Below are positions 26,672 through 35,301 of a stretch of 64,000 nt of DNA, piece by piece. Location: positions 372,001 through 436,000 of the forward strand of contig NZ_CP040272.1 of NCBI RefSeq assembly GCF_013393905.1, given 5' to 3'. A program made the position numbers and the translations under genes. The first letter of the stretch is position 1. Each line of letters opens with the position of its first letter. This DNA comes from Nostoc sp. C052 (GTDB lineage: Bacteria > Cyanobacteriota > Cyanobacteriia > Cyanobacteriales > Nostocaceae). The notes under the pieces were generated by a model that saw nothing but the letters and a program-made list of their open reading frames with translations, was not told the origin of the DNA and did no database searches.

Positions 26672-26810
26672 AGTTCACTTCTGGAAGCTTTACAGGCAAA
26701 GGGTTTGAGATACCCCAATCGACGCATCTCTGAAAAATGAAAAAAATATTTCAAAAATTTGTCAATTTTGCAGCTTGGAAACTATGCTGTATAAGGCATC
26801 GACGCATGTA
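26672..26810 (-). promoter_or_regulatory. Probable CRISPR leader
   Basis: AT-rich sequence on the conserved-repeat side of the array. Two copies of the motif ATGCGTCGAT (minus strand, near 26721-26730 and 26798-26807) bracket a TTGACA (26765-26760), with no strong -10. It would drive leftward transcription of the array. Confidence 0.6.
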
Positions 26811-27268
26811 AACGTTCGCGCAGCGTCTCGTAGAGAAGTTATGGGGTTTTCAAGGTTCGGGCGAGATGCGTGGATGAACGACACACGATGTTTTTAAAAT
26901 AAAACTTTTTAGGAATTTTGGTCAAATTTATTACGCAATTGTTACAAAAAACTAAGGGATTTTGAGCGATTGCATCTCTACGCCAAGATTACAACGGTTT
27001 TTATGTATTCAGACTACAGGACTTACGGAAAATAATGAAAAACGAACCGCATTCGCGCAGCGTCTCCCCTTGGGAGAAGGACGCATTCGCGCAGCGTCTC
27101 GTCAGAGAAGGACACAAAGGAATAAGAGTTTCAGAGAGAGATAAAGAGTAGCGATCGCACCTGTGACAAAAAGCTAGGCTGTAATGACGTAGAGTTGTAG
27201 TGTGTGCGTAAATCCTGAAAAGTAGCGATCGCACTTATGACAAAAAACTAAGCTGTTAAAATCATAGG
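26811..27268. other. Repeat-rich gene-free stretch
   Basis: Contains several GCGCAGCGTCTC(GT)AGAGAAG repeats (about 26817-26840, 27054-27078 and 27086-27110) and a GTAGCGATCGCAC...TGACAAAAA segment present twice (near 27148 and 27221). No gene is supported. Confidence 0.55.
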
Positions 27269-28600
27269 TTAAATATCCTTGAAAAAACGGTTGATGGGGC
27301 GCGTTAGTCCCAGATTTTCGCGCAGAGTGTTACCTTCATACTCTTTACGGAAGATTCCCCGCTGTTGGAGTTCTGGGATAACCTTGTCGATAAAATCATT
27401 CAATCCTTCCGGCAGATAAGGGAACATGATGTTGAAACCGTCAGACCCTTCCTCAGTCAGCCATTGCTCCATATCATCGGCTATTGTTTGGGGCGTGCCG
27501 ACAAACGCCAGTCCGCCATAACTGCCGACGCGTTGAGCTAGCTGTCTAATAGTTAACTTCTCACGTTGCGCCACCGCCACTACTCGCTCGCGAGAACTTT
27601 GTCCGGCGTTAGTCTGCGGAATTTCTGGCAATGGGCCATCTGGATCGAAGCTCGAAACGTCGTAGCCAAGTGCGCCATTCAAGCTAGCAATACCACTGTC
27701 ATAGTGTACCAGACTATCTAAATGGGCACGCTTGGCGATCGCCTCTTCCACAGTTTCGCCTACGATGACCAAAGCACCTGGAAGAATTTTGATGCTTTCT
27801 GGGTCGCGTCCAATAGCCCACGCTCGTTTCTTAATATCAGCAAATAAAGCCTTACCTGCTTCCAGATTACTAGCAGGTGCAAACACAACCTCGGCAGTTT
27901 CGGCCGCTAATTGCCGTCCTGCTTCGGAAGCACCAGCCTGAACAATCACCGGCCAACCTTGGACTGGTCTAGCGATGTTCAACGGCCCACGCACTGAGAG
28001 ATGTTTTCCCTGATGATCCAAAACGTGAATTTTTGCGGGATCGAAATAAATTCCCGATTCCACATCTCGAATAAAGGCATCGTCAGCGAAGGAATCCCAA
28101 AGACCAGTGACGACATCATAGAATTCTCTAGCGCGCACATAGCGTTCATCATGCTCTACTTCTTCTTTCAAACCAAAGTTGAGCGCTGCATCTGGATTGG
28201 ATGTGGTGACAATGTTCCAGCCGGCGCGGCCGCCACTGATATGGTCAAGAGACGCGAACCGACGAGCAATGTGGAAAGGCTGATCGTAAGTTGTGGAAGC
28301 AGTAGCAACGAGTCCGATGTGTTCAGTAACGCTGGCGAGGGCAGAAAGCAGAGTGAAAGGCTCGAAAGAAGTAATGGTGTGGCTGCGTTTTAGTGCGTTG
28401 ATTGGCATATTTAGCACAGCTAAGTGATCCGCCATAAAGAATGCGTCAAACTTGCCCTGCTCTAGTTTTTGGATGAATTGTTTCAGCGCCGGGAAGTTAA
28501 AATTGGCATCAGGCAAAGCCCCAGGATAGCGCCAAGCGCCTGTATGTATGCTTACTGGGCGCATGAACGCGCCTAGCTTTAATTGCTTTGATCTGCTCAT
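27269..28600 (-). CDS. NtaA/SnaA/DszA-family FMN-dependent monooxygenase (second)
   Basis: 443-residue flavin monooxygenase, paralogue of 20513-21886. Shared blocks include FFMADHLAVL, HIGLVATASTTYDQPFHIAR, SGGRAGWNIVTTSNPD, WPVIVQAGASEAGRQLAA and a C-terminal IPELQQRGIFRKEYEG. It oxidises sulfur- or amine-containing compounds with FMNH2 from a separate reductase. ATG 28600 (MSRSKQLKLGAF) with GGAGAG just upstream is preferred to a TTG at 28627. It is separated from the Ssu-like operon by the CRISPR array, so it is probably transcribed on its own. Confidence 0.87.
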   Translation of the reverse strand: MSRSKQLKLGAFMRPVSIHTGAWRYPGALPDANFNFPALKQFIQKLEQGKFDAFFMADHLAVLNMPINALKRSHTITSFEPFTLLSALASVTEHIGLVATASTTYDQPFHIARRFASLDHISGGRAGWNIVTTSNPDAALNFGLKEEVEHDERYVRAREFYDVVTGLWDSFADDAFIRDVESGIYFDPAKIHVLDHQGKHLSVRGPLNIARPVQGWPVIVQAGASEAGRQLAAETAEVVFAPASNLEAGKALFADIKKRAWAIGRDPESIKILPGALVIVGETVEEAIAKRAHLDSLVHYDSGIASLNGALGYDVSSFDPDGPLPEIPQTNAGQSSRERVVAVAQREKLTIRQLAQRVGSYGGLAFVGTPQTIADDMEQWLTEEGSDGFNIMFPYLPEGLNDFIDKVIPELQQRGIFRKEYEGNTLRENLGLTRPINRFFKDI

Positions 28601-29030
28601 TAGCTCTCCATAAACATTAGTTTTCAACGCGCCACTTTACTAATGGTTTATACAATAAATGAATTTAATTAAGAAGTAAAAAGATAATTCCCATCAATAA
28701 ATTGAGGGGATTTGATAAGGATCTATTATTTCGCTCTACGAGATACCAAAGGCGATCGCGCTACGCCACGACGCTCGTTCGCTCTTAGCGTCTCCCTTTG
28801 GGAGAAGACTTGCTAACGCTGCGCTATCGTTAACGTGAGTTCGACTGGTCATATCATGTTTACCCAAAAGACCTCTCCCTGGTTTTACTACGCAAAACCT
28901 GTCCCTCTCCGACTCGGAGAGGGACAGACTTGAACTTTAGTTCAAGGCAGGGAGAGGTCTGTCGAACTCACGTCAAGTTAAACCAGATGCCCACCCCACA
29001 ATATTGGATAATTTATTTCTTGGAGTTCCC
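28601..29030. other. Gene-free stretch with repeats
   Basis: Holds a GACGCTCGTTCGCTCTTAGCGTCTC-type repeat segment (about 28770-28825) and the foldback element at 28833-28973. No gene is supported. Confidence 0.55.
28833..28973. repeat. Foldback element with nested inverted repeats
   Basis: Outer arms ACGTGAGTTCGAC and GTCGAACTCACGT are perfect. Nested arms AGACCTCTCCCTG / CAGGGAGAGGTCT and CTGTCCCTCTCCGA / CGGAGAGGGACAG occur inside. The whole could fold into one long interrupted hairpin. Noncoding and MITE-like. Confidence 0.75.
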
Positions 29031-31514
29031 TTAGGTTAAAATTGCTCCACCCATTAATCGCTCATACCGATACTTCAATTCTTCTTTCATCAAATACCAA
29101 CGTTCTAAAGTTGCATCCATCTCTATAATTTTTTCTGCTGCTTGCCGCGCTAAAAGTAAAACTTCTTCATCTTCAACCAAACTTGCTAAGGTAAAATCTG
29201 GCACTCCTGATTGACGAGTTCCCAGTACTTGCCCTGGCCCACGAAAACGCATATCCATCTCAGAAATGAAAAAACCATCCTGAGATTGTTCCAATACCTT
29301 CAAACGTTGTTGAGCATCAGGACTTCTGGAACTGCTCATCAACAGACAGTAAGATTGAGCCGCGCCACGACCGACACGCCCCCGCAGTTGGTGCAGTTGT
29401 GATAAGCCAAATCGTTCCGCATTTTCAATGAGCATCACCGTAGCATTCGGTACGTCTACACCAACCTCAACAACGGTAGTGGAAACTAAAATTTGTGTTT
29501 GGTTATCACGGAATTTGGTAATAGATTCGTCTTTTTCAGCTGAACTCATGCGACCATGCAGCAGCCCCACTTGAAAGTCGGGAAAAATGCTTTCCTGTAA
29601 CTTTTGATGCTCATCAACAGCCGATCGCAAATCTAGTTTTTCTGATTCTTCTACCAAGGGTAAAACCACATAAACTTGTCTACCTTGGGCAATTTCTCGG
29701 CGGATGAGGTCATAAGCATGGTTGCGTTGCTGACCTGACAATACTGTTGTCTGAATCTTTTGCCGTCCTGGCGGTAACTCATCAATCTGGCTGACATCTA
29801 AATCCCCGTGTATTGTCAGTGCTAGGGTTCTAGGAATTGGGGTAGCTGTCATTGTTAAGACGTGGGGTTGCTCGCCTTTTTGCTGCAAACGCGCCCGTTG
29901 TTCTACCCCAAAGCGGTGCTGTTCATCTATCACTACTAACCCTAGTTGCTGGAAGTTTACAGGGTCTTGAATCAAGGCATGGGTTCCTACTAATAAAGGT
30001 AATTCACCAGTTCCTAACTGAGAATGTATTTGTCTTCTTTTCGCAGCTTTGGTGGAACCTGTCAGTAATTCCACTGGTAAATGCAAGAGATTAAACCAAC
30101 TAACTAACTTGCGATAATGTTGTTCTGCCAAAACTTCTGTGGGAGCCATCAGCGCCGCTTGGTAGCCAGATTGAATTGCCGCAAGGATAGCCAGTACGGC
30201 GACAACTGTTTTCCCAGAACCGACATCGCCTTGCACCAAACGATTCATTGGCACAGATTTTTGTAAATCGTTAAGAATGTCGTTAAGGACTCGTTGTTGT
30301 GCGCCAGTGAGTTGAAAAGGTAGTATTTCGTAGAATTTCTCTACAAGTTGACCGCGTGGGACGAGGATGGCGCTAGTTTGAATCGCTCTTGCTTGCTGTT
30401 GACGTTGTAGTAAACCAAGTTGCAGGTAGAAAAATTCATCAAAGACTAAGCGACGACGGGCAACTTGTAGGGCGGTGCTATCGCTAGGAAAATGGATATT
30501 AGCGATCGCATCTTTCAATTCCATCAAACCATACTTCTGGCGCAAACCACTTGGCAAAGGGTCTTTCAGGTTAGCCGCAGCAGGCAAAGCAGTAATTACC
30601 GCCTGTCGTACTGTATTCGCCACCACGCCCTCAGTTAGTCCATAAATTGGCACTACCCGCCCAATATTTAGCGACTCAATCGTATCTCCTGGATTTGCCA
30701 AAACCTCTAGTTCGGGGTTATCCAGTGTCAAGCCGTATTTACTTTCTTTCACCAACCCACACGCCGCCAGAATACTACCGACTGGATAACGGCGTTTTAA
30801 ACTTTCTTGCCAAGCGCGACTGCTAAAGCGCGTACCTGCGTAAAAACGACCAATTTTGATTTGACCGCTATTATCTTTTACTACGAGTTCTAAAATTGAT
30901 AATTTCTGATTTTTCGGGCTAGTAAAGCAGTTGCAACGTTTTACTGTTGCCACTATTGTCACTGTCTCACCCGCCTGTAACTCGCGGATATTCACTTGAC
31001 GCGCATAATCAATATGGTCGCGAGGATAGTAGAAAAGCAAATCGCGGACAGTATGTAAACCAAGCCTTGCCAAATTATCAGCTTTTTTAAACCCTATTTC
31101 TGGCAAATCACTGAGTTTTTGTTCAATTTTCGGTGCAAGCCTCCGACTTACCTCAGCAACAATTGAAGATTTCGGATTTTGGATTTTTAATTGATTAATT
31201 TTCCCCTGCTCCCTGCTCCCTGCTCCCTGCTTCCCTTGCTCCTCTTGCTGTAGTTGTGATAGATACCTGCGAGTTTCAGCTACTAAGTGTTGTCTTTCTT
31301 CCAATGCTAGATGTGGATAACTGGCAAATTGCACCGCTAGTCCTTGCCAACGGCGGCGTTCAGTTTGGGGTAAGCCTGTTGGGAATTTGCCCAAAGTTAG
31401 ACTCAGAAATTCACTGAAACGGTATTCTCTGCCTACCAAGTCTGTAAAGCCACGTTCGGCTTCTATTGCCAAGGCTTTATGCAATCGTATCCAATCTGGT
31501 TTTTCATTAGTCAT
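29031..31514 (-). CDS. recG: ATP-dependent DNA helicase RecG
   Basis: Reverses stalled replication forks and migrates branched DNA. 827 residues. An N-terminal extension (1 to about 120) precedes the wedge/OB domain (about 175-275: VTIVATVKRC and similar). Then follow helicase motifs: Walker A GDVGSGKT (about 430), DEQH box VVIDEQHRFG (about 526), TATPIPRT, and VATTVVEVGVDVPNA-like and QLRGRVGRG blocks. Residues about 92-117 (EEQGKQGAGSREQGK, then INQLKIQNPKSS) are encoded by STRR-type sequence that elsewhere lies between genes, an in-frame insertion. The start ATG is also inside an ATGACTA repeat tract. Confidence 0.95.
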   Translation of the reverse strand: MTNEKPDWIRLHKALAIEAERGFTDLVGREYRFSEFLSLTLGKFPTGLPQTERRRWQGLAVQFASYPHLALEERQHLVAETRRYLSQLQQEEQGKQGAGSREQGKINQLKIQNPKSSIVAEVSRRLAPKIEQKLSDLPEIGFKKADNLARLGLHTVRDLLFYYPRDHIDYARQVNIRELQAGETVTIVATVKRCNCFTSPKNQKLSILELVVKDNSGQIKIGRFYAGTRFSSRAWQESLKRRYPVGSILAACGLVKESKYGLTLDNPELEVLANPGDTIESLNIGRVVPIYGLTEGVVANTVRQAVITALPAAANLKDPLPSGLRQKYGLMELKDAIANIHFPSDSTALQVARRRLVFDEFFYLQLGLLQRQQQARAIQTSAILVPRGQLVEKFYEILPFQLTGAQQRVLNDILNDLQKSVPMNRLVQGDVGSGKTVVAVLAILAAIQSGYQAALMAPTEVLAEQHYRKLVSWFNLLHLPVELLTGSTKAAKRRQIHSQLGTGELPLLVGTHALIQDPVNFQQLGLVVIDEQHRFGVEQRARLQQKGEQPHVLTMTATPIPRTLALTIHGDLDVSQIDELPPGRQKIQTTVLSGQQRNHAYDLIRREIAQGRQVYVVLPLVEESEKLDLRSAVDEHQKLQESIFPDFQVGLLHGRMSSAEKDESITKFRDNQTQILVSTTVVEVGVDVPNATVMLIENAERFGLSQLHQLRGRVGRGAAQSYCLLMSSSRSPDAQQRLKVLEQSQDGFFISEMDMRFRGPGQVLGTRQSGVPDFTLASLVEDEEVLLLARQAAEKIIEMDATLERWYLMKEELKYRYERLMGGAILT

Positions 31515-31566
31515 TGGTTATTAGTCATTAGTCATTGGTCATTAGTCATTGGTCATTGGTCATTTG
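31510..31566. repeat. STRR tract, TCATTAG/TCATTGG heptamers
   Basis: Tandem GTCATTA and GTCATTG units run into the start codon of recG. Similar tracts lie at 37897-37926 and 43487-43520. Confidence 0.7.
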
Positions 31567-31588
31567 ACTCTGGACAAAGGACAAAGGA

Positions 31589-32416
31589 CTAATCTTCAAA
31601 CCAACTAGAACGCCACGCGGCTTCAGCTTCCGCGATCGCTCTCTCTTTATGTTTTTTTTGATACTCTCGTCCTAACTTGTTTAGCTGAACTAAAATATTG
31701 CGGATTTGCCTGCGCTCAGAGGAAAGTGTCACATCAGCAAATTCAATTTCCCCTAGCCGCAGGTTAATAGCCATAATTTGTGTCAGTCCAGAATCTTCTA
31801 ACTGCTGCTCATTTTCAATTTCAATTACTAAGTTTAATAAGTTTGGTGGCCCTGGCATTACCTCGGCAGATGCTTCTGATGCTGCTGCCGCTGCTGCTAA
31901 AATCGGTTCTGGTAATTTTTTGGGTAATACACCAGCTTTTTGTAATAAAAGATTAGCATCGTGCGAAAGTTTTTTCAGTATCTCTTGCGTGACCTCTTCT
32001 AATTTCTGCTGCCATGTTGCCAGTTCTATAGGATTAGAAGTATCGGGTATAAGAGGCTCAGGGATAGGCTTATCCAGAGTCACAAAAGATGAAGAAGTAA
32101 CATTTTCCTCATCTCCCCCAGTTTCCTCACTTTCCTCACTTTTAATATAAATGAGCAATTGTTCAGCCGCCAGTTGACCCAACTTGCGGATGGCTTGTTG
32201 CAATTGTTGCCGCTGATTCAATGACAAGTGCAGAAAGTTTTCGGGATACCCTTGGGTACAGAGGTGGTAACTTGCGAGAATCAACTGTTTTCGTACAGCT
32301 AGCCCTAAAGTGGCTAGATAACTAGCATAAGCGGTCTGTAGTTCTACTGCGATCGCTCGGATCGTTTCTTTCAGTGCTGCAATATCCTGCTCAATTCGCT
32401 CGATTGCTCTTGCCAT
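31589..32416 (-). CDS. Conserved cyanobacterial protein of unknown function
   Basis: 275 residues with no recognised domain. The N-terminal part (MARAIERIEQDIAALKETIR) is predicted helical and coiled-coil-like; the middle is acidic and low-complexity (SEESEETGGDEENVTSSS, then an Ala-rich stretch); the C-terminal 60 residues are helical and charged (EYQKKHKERAIAEAEAAWRS). No signal peptide or membrane segment. It lies 74 bases upstream of recG on the same strand and could be co-transcribed. Its stop codon lies at the edge of an STRR-like ATTAGTC. Confidence 0.75.
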   Translation of the reverse strand: MARAIERIEQDIAALKETIRAIAVELQTAYASYLATLGLAVRKQLILASYHLCTQGYPENFLHLSLNQRQQLQQAIRKLGQLAAEQLLIYIKSEESEETGGDEENVTSSSFVTLDKPIPEPLIPDTSNPIELATWQQKLEEVTQEILKKLSHDANLLLQKAGVLPKKLPEPILAAAAAASEASAEVMPGPPNLLNLVIEIENEQQLEDSGLTQIMAINLRLGEIEFADVTLSSERRQIRNILVQLNKLGREYQKKHKERAIAEAEAAWRSSWFED

Positions 32417-32550
32417 ATATTTTCGTTTCTGCCCATCTGAACCATTACATAGTACAAATGTACAAATTTATTTTAGGATAACTTTCCAGAGAATTTTAGA
32501 TTTTAAATTTTTAGATTTTAAATTAAATGCGATATTTCGCGTCTGTAATA

Positions 32551-32584
32551 AATAAAATACAGGTCAAGCAAATAGCCTGACCTG
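32551..32584 (-). terminator. Terminator of the rpsB-tsf operon
   Basis: Leftward, CAGGTCAGGC, loop TATTT, GCTTGACCTG form a 10-pair stem with one G-T wobble, followed by TATTTTATT. It lies about 50 bases after the tsf stop. Confidence 0.8.
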
Positions 32585-32632
32585 TTTTGTCATTAGTCAT
32601 TTATCCAGAGTCTAATGACTAATGACTAATAA

Positions 32633-33577
32633 TTAGACACTGCCAATTTGTGCAGCAACTTCATCAGCAAAGCTAATTTCTTGCTTTTCAATGCCTTCGC
32701 CAAGTATATAACGGACAAAGCGAGTCACTTGAATCTCTTCGCCTAATTGGGCCTTCGCTTGCTTCAAGAGGTCTTCCACGGAAATACTCTGATCGCGAAT
32801 GTAAGGCTGATCGAGCAAAGTCAATTCTTTTAGGCGTTTTTCAATCCGTCCCTGAACAATTTTCTCTTTGATGTTATCTGGCTTGTTCGCCAAATCATCC
32901 TTGCCCAATTCAATGTCTTTTTCCTTTTGGGCAACTTCGGCAGGGATTTGGTCTACGCTCACATACTCGACATTTGGGCAAGCCGCAACTTGCATTGCAG
33001 CGTTCCGTGCCAAGGTTTGGAACTCTGAATTAGCAGCCACCGACTCAGTTTGGGAACCCAGTTCTACTAAGACACCAACTCGACCGCCAGTGTGAATGTA
33101 GCTGTCTACGATACCTTGTGTGCCTTCTGCTATTGCATAATTAACAAAGCGACGCACTTGGATTTTTTCACCAAGGGTGGCAATAGTTTGCTTGATGAAT
33201 TCTTCTACAGTCCCACTTTCATTCTCAATATAGGGTTGAGCGAGCAAAGACTCAACACTATCAGCTGTCGCTGCTTGCTTTGCTAGGTTCTTAACTAAAG
33301 CTTTAAAAGCCTCGTTACGAGCAACAAAGTCTGTTTGACAGTTGACTTCTATGAGTACTCCCACTTGACCACTAGGCTGAATGTAAGTTTCTACCAGACC
33401 TTCTGCCGCAATGCGATCGTTTTTTGCCCCCGCCTTAGAGATGCCCTTTTTCCGTAGCCAGTCTGCGGCTTCTTCTACGTTGCCTTCAGTCTCTATCAGC
33501 GCCTTTTTGCAGTCCATCATGCCGGCACCAGTTTTTTGGCGTAGCTCTTGGACGAGTTTTGCAGATATTTCCGCCAT
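32633..33577 (-). CDS. tsf: Translation elongation factor Ts
   Basis: Guanine-nucleotide exchange factor for EF-Tu. 314 residues, near the length of cyanobacterial EF-Ts. The N-terminal UBA-like module MAEISAKLVQELRQKTGAGM and the signature DCKKALIETEGNVEEAADWL are intact; two core subdomains follow, each with a (V/I)NCQTDFVARN-type or equivalent segment. It is second in the rpsB-tsf operon, with 194 bases of repeat-like sequence between the genes, and is followed by a clear terminator. Confidence 0.96.
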   Translation of the reverse strand: MAEISAKLVQELRQKTGAGMMDCKKALIETEGNVEEAADWLRKKGISKAGAKNDRIAAEGLVETYIQPSGQVGVLIEVNCQTDFVARNEAFKALVKNLAKQAATADSVESLLAQPYIENESGTVEEFIKQTIATLGEKIQVRRFVNYAIAEGTQGIVDSYIHTGGRVGVLVELGSQTESVAANSEFQTLARNAAMQVAACPNVEYVSVDQIPAEVAQKEKDIELGKDDLANKPDNIKEKIVQGRIEKRLKELTLLDQPYIRDQSISVEDLLKQAKAQLGEEIQVTRFVRYILGEGIEKQEISFADEVAAQIGSV

Positions 33578-33771
33578 GTTGCCTCAATTCCTAACTTGAC
33601 CTCGAGTTGTAATCGCTCACTGAATTTAGTACTGAGTGCTGAGTTTTGAGTGTTTCAGTTATCAATTTTATTCTTCATTGACAAATCACAACTTACAACT
33701 TCAAAAATCAAGACTCAGCACTATTCAATTTGCTGAGTCTTTCTATCTTACTCAGCACTCAGCACCCAGAA

Positions 33772-34566
33772 CTATTCTTCTGTTTCCTCGTCGGGGATTA
33801 CGGCATCAGTATATTCGGTTTCTTCGTAGTCATCGTCATACTCACCACCGTCGTAATCTTCGTCATACTCTTCAGCTTCCAGCTGACCGTGACGACCTTC
33901 ATAAATGGCATCCGCCAATTTTCCGACTATCAGCTTAATTGATCTGATCGCATCGTCGTTTGCGGGGATGGGGATATCTACTACATCTGGGTCACAGTTT
34001 GTATCCAACATGGACACAATGGGAATATTCAGCTTTTGGCATTCTTGAACTGCGTTATATTCCCGCCGTTGGTCTACAATTACCACGATATCGGGCACTT
34101 TCCGCATTGTTTTAATGCCGCCCAAGTATTTCTGAAGCTTCGTCATTTCCCGACGTAGCATTGATGCTTCTTTTTTCGGCAATAAATCTAGTGCGCCAGT
34201 TTCTTCACGGCGTTCTAAATCTTTCAGGCGGTCAACCCGTGTTTTGATGGTTGCCCAGTTGGTCAACATTCCACCTAACCAGCGTTGGTTAATGTAGTGT
34301 GAACCACAACGGCTGGCTTCTTGGGCAATAATTCCAGCTGCTTGGCGCTTGGTGCCGACAAAAAGAAATTTCTTCCCTTGTTCTGCGTTTGATCGCATGT
34401 AGTTGTAAGCATTATCCATCAACTGGGCAGTTTGCACCAAGTCGATAATATGCACACCATTGCGGGAAGTATAAATGTAAGGAGACATTTTTGGGTTCCA
34501 ACGCCGGGTCTGATGCCCAAAGTGAACCCCTGACTCCATCATCTGAGCCAATGAAACTACTGGCAT
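33772..34566 (-). CDS. rpsB: 30S ribosomal protein S2
   Basis: Small-subunit protein, 264 residues from ATG 34566 (MPVVSLAQMMESGVHFGHQT). The block RRWNPKMSPYIYTSRNGVHI and the C-terminal DTNCDPDVVDIPIPANDDAI are diagnostic. An acidic Asp/Glu/Tyr-rich tail of about 35 residues follows (EEYDEDYDGGEYDDDYEETE), as in several cyanobacteria. The longer upstream frame to 34731 is not part of the family and is rejected. First gene of rpsB-tsf. Confidence 0.96.
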   Translation of the reverse strand: MPVVSLAQMMESGVHFGHQTRRWNPKMSPYIYTSRNGVHIIDLVQTAQLMDNAYNYMRSNAEQGKKFLFVGTKRQAAGIIAQEASRCGSHYINQRWLGGMLTNWATIKTRVDRLKDLERREETGALDLLPKKEASMLRREMTKLQKYLGGIKTMRKVPDIVVIVDQRREYNAVQECQKLNIPIVSMLDTNCDPDVVDIPIPANDDAIRSIKLIVGKLADAIYEGRHGQLEAEEYDEDYDGGEYDDDYEETEYTDAVIPDEETEE

Positions 34567-34790
34567 ATATTTTTCAACTCCGATTCGGGTTAAACCTCCA
34601 TCCAAGTGTATTTCCCAACTGGGAAACACCCGAATTCTTAGATGTGCGAGATTAGTTAACCATACTAGGTTAGCATATTCAGAAGTGTTGTAGCTGGTTG
34701 ACAGAGTAAGGGCAAAAAATAACGTTGCCAACTCAACAATTAGGCAATGCTATTTTTCTATTAAACTCAAAATACCTATCTACTCGCGGT

Positions 34791-34958
34791 CTACTCGCGG
34801 TCTTCTTGGTCTTTGGGTTTAGGTTTTTGTCGCCGTTGTTCTACCTGATCGTCGATAGTTTCTCTCATTTTGCGATCGGCAGCGTCCATTGCAGAATACT
34901 TAAAGCGGTTGATTATGCCACTGAACAAGTTGCTAAAGAATCTTTCGATTTCTTGCAT
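34791..34958 (-). CDS. Small basic/charged protein, 55 residues, unrecognised
   Basis: The frame reads MQEIERFFSNLFSGIINRFK, then YSAMDAADRKMRETIDDQVE and QRRQKPKPKDQEDRE before TAG. A good ribosome binding site, GAGG, sits 9 bases upstream of the ATG. The N-terminal half can form an amphipathic helix with Phe and Ile on one face, and the C-terminal tail is Lys/Arg/Asp-rich. It lies upstream of rpsB on the same strand and is short enough for gene finders to miss. Length, Shine-Dalgarno and amino acid composition look like a real gene; function unknown. Confidence 0.65.
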   Translation of the reverse strand: MQEIERFFSNLFSGIINRFKYSAMDAADRKMRETIDDQVEQRRQKPKPKDQEDRE

Positions 34959-35301
34959 AATTTTATACCTCAGTATTTAAAGGTAAATTCTTGACTCGAC
35001 ATTAGCCTTGGACTTTCTAATGGAAGTGGGAAATGAAACGCTAATCTGTACTTGAAGTATCTGTTAGTCTCTTAGCGTATTTAAGTACTTAAAGGACTGG
35101 CGGTTTGTTTATCCTTTAAACAGTTTTGTTTGAAAATGACTGTATAAAACAATATTCTCAATCAAATCAGTATTGTTGAGACTTAAAAGATTGAAACGCT
35201 TTGGACGTTTATATATTGTATTCTGTCTAAGGTAATAAATGTGGCAAGGACACAGGTAACAAATTGTTTCCTTGGCAAATTCGTGGGCACGGGTCTGTAT
35301 G
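34959..35301. other. Gene-free stretch between the small protein gene and Uma2
   Basis: AT-rich. It should contain the promoter of the 55-residue gene. No structured RNA or repeat was recognised apart from short inverted arms around 35151-35177 (AATATT/AGTATTG). Confidence 0.5.

Noticed and set aside
34725..34994. Rightward 89-residue open frame
   Set aside because: Antisense to the better-supported 55-residue leftward gene, which has a Shine-Dalgarno.
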